From Christensenella sp. UBA6420 (GTDB lineage Bacteria; Bacillota; Clostridia; Christensenellales; DTU072): a DNA stretch of 35,351 nucleotides. A model generated the notes under the pieces. The model saw only the letters and a list, made by a program, of their open reading frames with translations, searched no databases and was not told the DNA's origin. This document shows, one piece after another, positions 29,701 to 35,351 of the stretch. Each line of letters opens with the position of its first letter. Within the stretch, counting starts at the first letter, position 1. A program made the translations under genes and the position numbers. The DNA lies in assembly GCA_002439705.1 (NCBI GenBank), contig DJPE01000051.1, forward strand, positions 1 through 35,351. The letters run 5' to 3'.

Positions 29701-30150
29701 GCCGCTTAAATACAGATTGCCGTCCTTGTCCATAGCGTCGTAAGTGCTTGTCGACGCACATAAAGCGGCGTTTTCGTTAAGAATAGCCTGTTTTTCTTCG
29801 TCGGTCGTATTGGTAAGAGTAATTCCGTACGCGGGATATCTGTCCAAACCGCCGTTTGACACTTCGGGTAAACGCCTTTCGACTTTCCCTAAATATTCCG
29901 CCGAATACCATACCTTGGTCGGATTGTATACCCCTGCGTTGAAAATTTCGTTAAGATACCCGTCGTCTTCGTTTCCGCCACCGGGCGTATCCGGATTTTC
30001 GGGTTCGTCCGGGGTATCCGTTTTACCCGTATCGTCGGGCAAATCGGGATTATCCTTTTTCGGCAAACAACATACCGTAACGGTAACCCCTATCGCTATA
30101 AGCAATACAGCCGCGATAATTATCGCTATTATTTTCTTTTTCATTATCAT
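26761..30150 (-). CDS. M60-type (enhancin/mucinase-like) metallopeptidase with PA14-like and F5/8-type C modules
   Basis: The 1129 residues begin with a signal anchor (residues 4-26, possible lipobox at VCC) and a Pro/Asp/Gly-rich linker. The zinc site is HEYNH at 417-421 with Glu433, in CIHEYNHHYQRYGFAPGDEVTNNAVSL, which fits the HExxH-X(8-24)-E gluzincin motif of M60 and the following 'NN.vSL' signature. Upstream of it lies the M60 beta-rich part. Downstream come an Ig-like segment (600-675), a PA14-like domain (about 690-845), an F5/8-type C (CBM32-like) domain (885-1010) and a C-terminal sandwich (1025-1129). M60 enzymes cleave heavily O-glycosylated proteins such as mucins. Secretion and carbohydrate-binding modules support that role here. 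The substrate is inferred. Confidence 0.88.
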   Translation of the reverse strand: MIMKKKIIAIIIAAVLLIAIGVTVTVCCLPKKDNPDLPDDTGKTDTPDEPENPDTPGGGNEDDGYLNEIFNAGVYNPTKVWYSAEYLGKVERRLPEVSNGGLDRYPAYGITLTNTTDEEKQAILNENAALCASTSTYDAMDKDGNLYLSGVATGKKLYKHTASDGLYEGNLSDDEEAVVKKITMQARPAGNHITGLYAPAGEVVKIEMSAEDLEKTGGLIVRIGQALQNGQANNIWIKKNFVRMPNLLNTMTASSEVTYVGSFLGGPIYVQPVNAGVKFSVTISGAVPYWHYIYGYTTEEEFYATKNSSAPYFDMEIWDDAVRHSGPKARAVRFDYEQITAAAVLWDKISRVSNQVPSGSAAAIGITFLYDPFVAAGSMVAFVGRSTVNCPLYCMTAALDAESAVDNSTDAFWGCIHEYNHHYQRYGFAPGDEVTNNAVSLVSYSLFTRNSANREIGNANEGNYAVGWDRYTNPSWALRQTLANSSANSNLDSYANLLHSFGQSLFLQAAKNGNGSGGVDNWYKAVSDATRYDMTYYFTEILHQTMSDSVLEEYASKGYPAFVPVATIYQTGRSYVIGGNKYYSRTAQPYGIEKDNDFQLNFNDTIVIPSGFNWSIKNVTEPENGVLYKVTDGVYTYTPDENVSESGKIIVTLEITKDDGAFLVDDVDLVIELRQKQYKPTLLERTVYTYTNERMYASPVEAYENGYAGYETVTDGDNDNPTQNANTDIWVPDPKKNAVMEVRGKFYVPSKGKYRIAIRGRQYAALYLSFDGQNYELAANMTNLTNNVAFLTDNENNFKDYELEKGQWVYFKEILLVTYDRSFVGLGLGLFDGDKVNVTYLNAYRNTYYREEFVSDYYYGRNYTYSYTEKVESKQTLIETNYKPWDTSKPIDILFDDDDTNWIHSDRSNISEETPFELTAELSETKKANKFVIYGEPTRRYQPKNFKLYVGAELENLKLVAEVTDSVRDNDNITVNFEETDVRYYKLVVTDTWATTQRFRYISFRCVKFFYSIDDGTVFSPDEKIFNYKGNWTLSNKFSSFGHLYEGENATLFFTFRGERFAVFSYISDEYDGFEVLIDGEVVDTVKINGECNEPALSYLSEKLSDGEHIITIRSKTKFNVDSIVLWQK

Positions 30151-30238
30151 AAATAGTTCTGCCCTTAACCGTTTTTAGCCATTGCTTCCCGTAACGATTT
30201 CCTTACCGTACGAAAAAGTAACTCTAATAAGTAAAACT

Positions 30239-30267
30239 ATTATATCCTATGAAAAATTTTAACGCAA
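30239..30267 (-). promoter_or_regulatory. Promoter of the M60 peptidase gene
   Basis: TTGCGT (30267-30262), 17-base spacer, perfect TATAAT (30244-30239), about 80 bases before the start codon. Confidence 0.75.
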
Positions 30268-30317
30268 ACGCTGAACGGTCGTTTCCTGCGTGCAGTCTGT
30301 TCCTTTTTTACGGTTTA

Positions 30318-30863
30318 TTATAAAGCTAATATTGCTTCGATATTGTCTATTATAAACCGTTGCGCGTTTATCGAATACAGCGTTACAAGGTATCTGCCGT
30401 GTCTGCTGTCACGCTCTTCCTGAAATAGTCCTACTTCCGTGCCGGCAGGAGTAACGTACTTTTTCGTATGCCCCGCGGAGTCCACCCTTTCTTCCATAAA
30501 ACCGCTTTGCACGAGCCATTTAGTAATTCTTTTAGCCTGCAGTTTTTTCATATCTTCATCGTCAACCAAAGCGGAAATTCTGTTAACGAGTTCGGAAACG
30601 TAAATCGGTGTTTCCGAATATTGAAACTCTTTGAGCTTTTCGGCAGAAATCTCAAACTCGCGCTTTACGTTCTTCGGAATTACGTTCTTCTCCCCGTGCA
30701 ACACCTTGTCAAGTACCCCCGAAACGTAAAACAAACACCGCGATATACGCACGTTATTAATAACGTCGCTCTCGTCTACCGGCTCGCCCGTCAACGGATT
30801 TATTCCGTTCGCAAGACTGTCTATATATCCCTTCGCCCGTTCAAGTATCTCTCTTTCCGTCAT
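30318..30863 (-). CDS. Hypothetical protein with a winged-helix-like C-terminal half
   Basis: The ATG at 30863 is chosen because AAGGAG stands 6 bases before it; a longer start adds 9 residues over the ribosome site. The product is 181 residues. The first 60 residues, MTEREILERAKGYIDSLANG followed by INPLTGEPVDES and NNVRISRCLFYVSGVLDKVL, form a helical unit I have seen in small bacterial proteins of unknown role. The second half (ITKWLVQSGFMEERVDSAGHTKKYVTPAGTEVGLFQEER) looks like a winged helix in which a wing follows 'GfmeE....g...k..T..G'. It ends in a hydrophobic helix. It may be a nucleic-acid-binding accessory protein. No family name is offered. Confidence 0.6.
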   Translation of the reverse strand: MTEREILERAKGYIDSLANGINPLTGEPVDESDVINNVRISRCLFYVSGVLDKVLHGEKNVIPKNVKREFEISAEKLKEFQYSETPIYVSELVNRISALVDDEDMKKLQAKRITKWLVQSGFMEERVDSAGHTKKYVTPAGTEVGLFQEERDSRHGRYLVTLYSINAQRFIIDNIEAILAL

Positions 30864-30904
30864 AATGCACTCCTTTCCGATTTTTATCAAAAAATAACGT
30901 AAAT

Positions 30905-30933
30905 ATTATATGGTATTTAATACTAAATTGCAA
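30905..30933 (-). promoter_or_regulatory. Promoter of the hypothetical gene
   Basis: TTGCAA (30933-30928), 17-base spacer, perfect TATAAT (30910-30905). Confidence 0.8.
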
Positions 30934-31021
30934 TAGCGGATAACTTTTGCGGAGCATCTCATACGCATTGCTTACACCAAAGAAATCGAATAACATTAGA
31001 ATAATCTATAACATATTCTAA

Positions 31022-31045
31022 AAGCGGGGTGGACTTACCCCGCTT
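31022..31045 (-). terminator. Terminator of the YczE-like/PEBP operon
   Basis: AAGCGGGGT, loop GGACTT, ACCCCGCTT: 9-bp GC-rich stem with a CTTTTAG exit on the minus strand. Confidence 0.8.
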
Positions 31046-31060
31046 CCTTATGAGTCCGAC

Positions 31061-31119
31061 TTATGCGGATAAAGATTTTTCCGCACAAAGAGCAACGACT
31101 GCGGAAAAATCCCGCATAA
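31061..31119. repeat. Nested long hairpin in the 3' region of the PEBP gene
   Basis: Outer arms TTATGCGG (31061-31068) and CCGCATAA (31112-31119) enclose inner arms GATTTTTCCGCA (31074-31085) and TGCGGAAAAATC (31100-31111), separated on the 5' side only by ATAAA. Next to it is a direct repeat of GAGTGGTCGGA (31121-31131 and 31135-31145), which can also pair with TCCGAC before the hairpin. Confidence 0.8.
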
Positions 31120-31146
31120 CGAGTGGTCGGAGTCGAGTGGTCGGAA

Positions 31147-31647
31147 CTAATAGTACCACCCGCCTATCGTGTCGCTCGCAAGGATATGTCCTTTCATTGC
31201 GTGATAGAGTTCGTTCATTAAGAAGCCCTTTTTCAGGGGCAGGTCGCAGTCGAGCGCGTAGGCGTGGATTTCATAAAAGTGTTCTTTATCGGGCGGAGCC
31301 ATGCCGCCGTAGCAGCTTACTTCGTCGCGGTTTCTTCTGCCGCCCTGTATACTAATCCAACTGTTTACGCCTTGAATAAAATCGTTTCTCGTGCGGGAAG
31401 CGTCGTCTTCCAAATCGGAGTGAATATTGCACGCCGTCCAATGTACCCACGAGAAGCCGCTCACGCCGAACGCGTCCTTATCTTCCAGCACTATCGCAAA
31501 AGATTTTGTGCCTTTCGGGGCGTTGCAGAACTTTATAGCGGGCGAAGTAATCGCCATTCCTTTATCGTCGCACTTGCCGTGGCGACCGTAGATTAAATCA
31601 AATCTGCCGTTCTTTATACCGCTGCTTTCTATTCTGAAACCTGACAT
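31147..31647 (-). CDS. YbhB/YbcL family (PEBP, Raf kinase inhibitor-like) protein
   Basis: A 166-residue single-domain PEBP-like protein. Characteristic segments are the opening SPAIKF, FAIVLEDKDA, then FSWVHWTACNI (the 'hWv..nip' motif), YGGMAPPDKEHFYEIHAYALD (the 'y.GP.PP.g.H.Y.f.vyAld' ligand-site motif), and the C-terminal MKGHILASDTIGGWYY. The bacterial members bind small anionic ligands, but their role is mostly unknown; no catalytic activity should be inferred. The start overlaps the end of the YczE-like gene by 19 bases, with AAGGAGG inside that gene, so the two are one translationally linked unit. Confidence 0.92.
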   Translation of the reverse strand: MSGFRIESSGIKNGRFDLIYGRHGKCDDKGMAITSPAIKFCNAPKGTKSFAIVLEDKDAFGVSGFSWVHWTACNIHSDLEDDASRTRNDFIQGVNSWISIQGGRRNRDEVSCYGGMAPPDKEHFYEIHAYALDCDLPLKKGFLMNELYHAMKGHILASDTIGGWYY

Positions 31648-32414
31648 TCTTCCTCCTTGTTTTCTTCGTCTTTATTTCCTCTTCTCGCTAACACTTTGTA
31701 GAGTTTGGGAAACATTGGTTCGTAGTTCAGGAACTTATCCAATAGTTTTCCGAACAAAGTTATTAACGGGGCGTTAATAATCGTGGTGACTATCGTGCCT
31801 AAACCTATCGAATGATAGCTCGTATAATAAATGCTCTTCCAATCGAACGTGGTCACGTCGCGGAAAAGTATCATCGCCAGGCACGCGCTCAGCACGAGAC
31901 TCGATATATCATACACTAACTTAGTGCGGTTTACGTTAAGTTTGTACCTGTCCGACAGCTCGGCAACGAACAGTTCGTACACTTGCAAGGGCATATAGGT
32001 ACGGAAGTATAACGCGACTCCTATCGCTGTAATGGCGTCGCCGACTATCAACATTATCCAACGAAGGTATAAAGGCTGAAAGGCGTCTTTACCTAATATA
32101 AGGAACCATAAATCCATCGTATACCCGTAGATAACGGCGCACGCAAAGGCAAGAAGATACCGCCAGTTAAACTTTTGCACGGCGATACACATAACTATGA
32201 GCGCTAAGCCCTGAATAAGGTATTCCAACATCCCCACCGAAAAGCCCGACCAATATTTGCCGACCGCTTCGTACACGATAAACGGCGGAGCTGCGACCAT
32301 ACTCACGCCCAGGTCGGCTTTCTTGCAAAGACTTACTCCGAGCGCAACCAGTATAATAGCAAACACCCAGCTTAATTCTCCCGCCTTGTTGAATTTTCTG
32401 ATAGGTTTTTCCAT
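31629..32414 (-). CDS. YczE/DUF6198-like integral membrane protein
   Basis: A 261-residue protein with about five to six membrane helices. The opening SWVFAIILVALGVSLCKKADLGVSMVAAPPFIVYEAV is the hallmark of YczE/YitT-type proteins ('lG.al...a.lG..p'), followed by a helix pair and FRTYMPLQVYELFVAELSDRYKLNVNRTKLVYDISS, which fits DUF6198. Transport substrate and role are unknown; the Bacillus YczE relative affects lipopeptide production. The C-terminal tail is charged and ends in EENKEEECQVSE. AAGGAG lies 5 bases before the ATG. It is first in an operon with PEBP and divergent from a YitT gene. Confidence 0.85.
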   Translation of the reverse strand: MEKPIRKFNKAGELSWVFAIILVALGVSLCKKADLGVSMVAAPPFIVYEAVGKYWSGFSVGMLEYLIQGLALIVMCIAVQKFNWRYLLAFACAVIYGYTMDLWFLILGKDAFQPLYLRWIMLIVGDAITAIGVALYFRTYMPLQVYELFVAELSDRYKLNVNRTKLVYDISSLVLSACLAMILFRDVTTFDWKSIYYTSYHSIGLGTIVTTIINAPLITLFGKLLDKFLNYEPMFPKLYKVLARRGNKDEENKEEECQVSE

Positions 32415-32447
32415 ACGTTCTCCTTAGTGATTTGCTCTTGCAATACC

Positions 32448-32476
32448 ACTTTACAAAAAATTCGTGTCGTTTGCAA
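32448..32476 (-). promoter_or_regulatory. Promoter of the YczE-like/PEBP operon with a palindrome over its -35
   Basis: TTGCAA (32476-32471), 17-base spacer, TAAAGT (32453-32448). The -35 lies inside CGTTTGCAAACG (32468-32479), a perfect 12-bp palindrome that could be an operator. Confidence 0.6.
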
Positions 32477-32530
32477 ACGTTTATACGGATAAGTATAAAA
32501 TAAATTTTATTTTGAAATATATTACTTATA

Positions 32531-32559
32531 TTGACTTTTAATTTAGCCCACGCTATAAT
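32531..32559 (+). promoter_or_regulatory. Promoter of the YitT transcript
   Basis: TTGACT (32531-32536), 17-base spacer, perfect TATAAT (32554-32559). The TATAAT is also the first base block of the 133-bp tandem repeat. Confidence 0.85.
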
Positions 32560-32819
32560 ACAAGCGAAAAAACTTGCTCGCAAGGGTTTTCGAACGCAGT
32601 ATTTCAACAGAAACGGCGGATTTGCTTTTGCAAAGACGTAAGCGACGATAGTTGCTGACAAAATATCTTTTGTCACGTTTCGTTGTTATAATACAAGTGA
32701 GAAAACTTGCTCGCAAGGGTTTTCGAACGCAGTATTTCAACAGAAACGGCGGATTTGCTTTTGCAAAGACGTAAGCGACGATAGTTGCTGACAAAATATC
32801 TTTTGTCACGTTTCGTTGT
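32554..32819 (+). repeat. 133-bp tandem duplication in the yitT leader
   Basis: Copy 1 (32554-32686) and copy 2 (32687-32819) differ at only two positions, near their 5' ends (GCGAAAA against GTGAGAA), and a third TATAATA follows at 32820. Each copy holds short palindromes: CTTGC-TC-GCAAG, TTTGC-TTTT-GCAAA and GACAAAA-TATC-TTTTGTC. The period is not a multiple of three and no ribosome site is present, so it is not coding. It lies in the roughly 310-base leader of the YitT gene. Confidence 0.95.
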
Positions 32820-32878
32820 TATAATATCGTCGGATAGCGGTTTTATAACCGTTAAGCCGATTTACAACAGGGACAATT

Positions 32879-33901
32879 ATGACGGAAACACAGTTTGCTA
32901 AACGCAGAAAGAACATTCTTAGCTGGTTTGTCGTGGCGTTAATGGGGCTTATTTACGCTTTCGCTTATCAGCTATTCATCGTAAAAAACAGGTTCGCCCC
33001 GGCAGGCATAAGCGGTATCGCGGTAATGCTGGAATACAAGTTGGGTTTTTCTATCGGATACTTTTCCATAATTATAAACATCCCGCTTTGTATTGCGGCA
33101 TTTTTTCTCGTAGATAAAGAATTCGCCTTAAAATCATTCGTATTCACCATAGTGTACTCAGTAGGATACATTCTTCTCGGCAAACTCGATATAGGAAGAT
33201 TTCAGTACGACGCCGGTAACGTGGACACTATATTCCCCTGTATGCTCGCCGGCTCAATTAACGGTTTCTGCATGGGTATATGCTTCCGTATGAACGGTTC
33301 TACCGGCGGAGTAGACATAATCAGCAAATACGCAAGTAAGGTTCGACCGTTTCTTAATTTCTTTGCCGTGACCTTCGTCCTGAACGCGATAGTCGCCGTC
33401 ATTTCGTATTTCGTCTACGGAGAACCCGACCCCGAAACGGGTAAAATGGTTTATAATTACAAACCCGTATGCTTGTGCTTACTGTACTGCTTCTTATCCG
33501 GCTGGGTCGGAAACGCCATCTGCAAAGGTTCTCGCTCCGCCTGCAACTTCATGATAGTGACCACTCACCCGCAGGAAATCGAAGCGGAAATCCTTAAAAA
33601 ACTTCACCACGGCGTGACCGAAGTAAGCGCAATTGGAGCTTACAGCCATCAGCAGCGCTCCCTTCTCGTATGCGTAGTCAACCATCATCAGCAAGTCGAG
33701 CTCCGCACGATAATATCTAAATACGAAGACACTTTCGCTTTCGTGTACACGGTAGACGAAACGATAGGTAAATTCGAAAGACGCAAACGTCCCTTGCTGA
33801 CTCGTCCTATAAATATAGAGAACGAACAACCCGTATCCGCTCCCGAAAACAAACCAGAAACGGTAACGGAAATTAAAGAAGATAAAAGCGAATTAAAGTA
33901 A
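32879..33901 (+). CDS. YitT family membrane protein (DUF161 with DUF2179)
   Basis: The 340-residue protein fits YitT. An N-terminal block of about five membrane helices has the GLIYAFAYQLFIVKNRFAPAGISGIAVMLEYKLGFSIGYFSIIINIPL signature and, after the third helix, GICFRMNGSTGGVDIISKYASKV. The soluble C-terminal DUF2179 domain (about 230-305) has GSRSACNFMIVTTHPQEIEAEILKKLHHGVTEVSAIGAYSHQQRSLLVCVVNHHQQVELRTIISKYED. A variable charged tail follows. Transport function is suspected but not proven for this family. The ATG follows AGGGA with 6-base spacing. It has a long leader with a tandem repeat and a terminator-like hairpin beyond the stop. Confidence 0.95.
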   Translation: MTETQFAKRRKNILSWFVVALMGLIYAFAYQLFIVKNRFAPAGISGIAVMLEYKLGFSIGYFSIIINIPLCIAAFFLVDKEFALKSFVFTIVYSVGYILLGKLDIGRFQYDAGNVDTIFPCMLAGSINGFCMGICFRMNGSTGGVDIISKYASKVRPFLNFFAVTFVLNAIVAVISYFVYGEPDPETGKMVYNYKPVCLCLLYCFLSGWVGNAICKGSRSACNFMIVTTHPQEIEAEILKKLHHGVTEVSAIGAYSHQQRSLLVCVVNHHQQVELRTIISKYEDTFAFVYTVDETIGKFERRKRPLLTRPINIENEQPVSAPENKPETVTEIKEDKSELK

Positions 33902-33924
33902 CAATAAAAACGCAATCGCAAAAA

Positions 33925-33948
33925 TAATCCGCCGAAATCGACGGATTA
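33925..33948. terminator. Weak bidirectional terminator between yitT and the CNNM-type gene
   Basis: TAATCCG and CGGATTA form a 7-bp stem with a 10-base loop between the two convergent stop codons. AT-rich flanks stand in for a T-run. Confidence 0.6.
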
Positions 33949-33981
33949 AATAAAGTAATCTGAATATTTACGACTGAAAGG

Positions 33982-35301
33982 TTATTCCGCTTTGTCTTTA
34001 TCCTTGTCGGAAGTTTCTTCTTCGGGCGGGTTAATCTTAACCTTTACGTCGAGAATTTTTCTTTGCGTAAGGCGGTTTACAATTATTGTAAGGTTATCAT
34101 AATCGAAGGACTGGAACTTTTTCGGGATATCCCCCGTCTGTTCTATCACCCAACCGCTTACAGTCTGAGAATCGAACTTTTCCGCTTCGTCTTCGTCTAT
34201 GCCGAAAGTTTCGAAGAATTTATCGAGTTCCGCTCTGCCGTCCACGATATAGGTCGTGTCGTCTACTTTCGTGAAGTAGTTTATTACTTCGTCGTGTTCG
34301 TCCCAGATTTCGCCGACCAACTCTTCGAGTATGTCTTCGAGCGTGACTATCCCTAACGTTCCGCCGTACTCGTCCACGACTACCGCCATATGAACTTTCT
34401 GTCTTTGCAAAGTTTTCAGCAAGGTGGATATCTTCATGTGTTCGGTCGCGACAGCCACGGGCGTGACGTAATTTTTTATGGACTTTTCGCCTTTTTCCAA
34501 TGCGGTGAAGAAGTCTATATTGTGTATCATACCGATTATACCGTCGATAGTACCGCTATAGACGGGCATTCTGGAAAAGTTGTGTTCCAGAAACATCGCT
34601 TTTATCTTTTCCATCGGCATATCTACCGAGACCGCGATTACGTTGACTCTCGGCACGAAAATGTCCTGCACTTCGGCGTCGTCGAATTCTATCGCGCTGG
34701 AAATAAGTTCTCTTTCCTGCATATCGAGAGAGCCGTCTTCCTGGGCTTCTTCCACGATAGAAAGCAATTCTTCTTCGGTAATTCTGTCGTCGTTCTTGTC
34801 CTTGAATATCTTTTTAAGTAAAAATTTAAGTCCGGCGAAAATTATCGTAAGCGGGTATAAAATAACCATTATGGCTTTCATCGGATATCCGAAAGCCATC
34901 GCCACTTTTTCGGCGTTTTCTTTGGCTATCATTTTCGGGGTGATTTCGCCGAAGGTAAGGACTATTACCGTAGACACAGCTACCGATACGATACCGCTTA
35001 CGGCGGGATTAAGTATTACCGTTTCGAAAATATTATTGAACAGCACGGACAAAGTAATGTTGACAAGGTTGTTTCCGACGAGAATAGCCGAAAGAAGCTT
35101 ATCGAACTTGTCGATAAGATTTATCGCGTTCTGCGCCGCTTTGTTCCCGTCTTGGGCTTTTACTTTAAGTTTGGTACGGTTTGCCGAGCTGAAAGCCGTT
35201 TCGGTCGCCGAAAAGAATCCCGAAAACAGCACGAGTAGGACGATGAATACCGATGACAAAATGATACTGTCAGGTTCAGGGTCGGGTTGTTCGCTTAACA
35301 T
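33982..35301 (-). CDS. CNNM/CorC-type hemolysin family protein
   Basis: At 439 residues it has the standard order: a DUF21/CNNM membrane domain with about three to four helices (SGFFSATETAFSSANRTKLK near residue 27-46 and FGEITPKMIAKENAEKVA near 117), a CBS pair (about 195-330, with VFVPRVNVIAVSVDMP, FSRMPVYSGTIDGIIGMIHNID and VVVDEYGGTLGIVTLEDILEELVGEIWDEHDE), and a C-terminal CorC_HlyC domain. Family members act in magnesium or cobalt export or regulation; the old name hemolysin C is historical. AAGGAG lies 4 bases before the ATG. The upstream promoter is probably cut by the window edge. Confidence 0.95.
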   Translation of the reverse strand: MLSEQPDPEPDSIILSSVFIVLLVLFSGFFSATETAFSSANRTKLKVKAQDGNKAAQNAINLIDKFDKLLSAILVGNNLVNITLSVLFNNIFETVILNPAVSGIVSVAVSTVIVLTFGEITPKMIAKENAEKVAMAFGYPMKAIMVILYPLTIIFAGLKFLLKKIFKDKNDDRITEEELLSIVEEAQEDGSLDMQERELISSAIEFDDAEVQDIFVPRVNVIAVSVDMPMEKIKAMFLEHNFSRMPVYSGTIDGIIGMIHNIDFFTALEKGEKSIKNYVTPVAVATEHMKISTLLKTLQRQKVHMAVVVDEYGGTLGIVTLEDILEELVGEIWDEHDEVINYFTKVDDTTYIVDGRAELDKFFETFGIDEDEAEKFDSQTVSGWVIEQTGDIPKKFQSFDYDNLTIIVNRLTQRKILDVKVKINPPEEETSDKDKDKAE

Positions 35302-35351
35302 GATGCTCCTTAAAATTAAAATATATTATATTCACTTATATTATCACAGCG

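Noticed and set aside
32543..32809. Minus-strand frames across the 133-bp tandem repeat that seem to encode a repeated peptide
   Set aside because: The repeat period is not a multiple of three, so the two copies are read in different frames after joining; no ribosome site precedes them, and the promoter points the other way.
32554..32826. TATAAT boxes at 32687 and 32820 as two extra yitT promoters
   Set aside because: No acceptable -35 stands 16-18 bases upstream of either; they are copies carried by the duplication.

Overview
The window looks like chromosome of an uncultured, low-to-mid GC anaerobic Clostridia-type Bacillota, probably from an animal gut. The evidence is a SpoVB-like flippase, an ECF folate transporter under a tetrahydrofolate (THF) riboswitch, YitT/YczE membrane proteins, DUF896, DUF3793 beside a flavodoxin, strong AAGGAG ribosome sites with some GTG starts, and large secreted or lipid-anchored proteins for carbohydrate or glycoprotein contact. 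No phage, insertion sequence, CRISPR array, rRNA or tRNA was recognised. All positions and motifs were read by eye; family names rest on motif recognition, not on a search.

Layout. 1-5 kb: a partial RNA polymerase alpha-CTD-like gene, an Ldh2-type dehydrogenase, an M1-like lipoprotein peptidase and dnaX, all on the minus strand; dnaX has a promoter placed to give a leaderless mRNA. 5-8.4 kb: a 47-residue zinc ribbon protein (plus) facing a LacZ-type GH2 protein (minus) that lacks both catalytic glutamates and sits behind a long leader. 8.6-11 kb: folT with a THF riboswitch, divergent from spoVB. 11-16.7 kb: an unusual double array of small hairpins, then a 1715-residue surface lipoprotein. 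17-20.9 kb: gdhA, a third hairpin array, and a lipoprotein divergent from a 65-residue XRE regulator with two matching dyad operators between them. 21-22.6 kb: a membrane zinc-ribbon protein coupled to an MmcQ/YjbR protein, and a DtxR-like regulator. 22.7-25.8 kb: a transglutaminase-like/ATC hydrolase-like operon and a DUF3793/flavodoxin operon, both carrying GTTAG-N6-CTAAC boxes typical of iron-dependent DtxR/IdeR control, separated by a structured intergenic region. 25.8-30.3 kb: DUF896, a SAP-domain protein and a large M60-type metallopeptidase with carbohydrate-binding modules. 30.3-35.3 kb: a hypothetical protein, PEBP and YczE-like genes, a 133-bp tandem duplication in the leader of a YitT gene, and a CNNM/CorC-type protein.

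How the parts fit. Surface and secreted proteins dominate: M1, GH2-like, the 1715-residue lipoprotein, the XRE-controlled lipoprotein and M60. They suggest a host- or diet-associated bacterium handling glycoproteins and polysaccharides. The 22-25.8 kb segment reads as a small iron-response block with its probable regulator alongside. The least explained structures are the three hairpin arrays. Each lies between convergent genes. Each is built from different small palindromes separated by a constant linker. All three end in the same GTTAAGGATAA motif, and two of them converge on a 34-bp AT-rich core.
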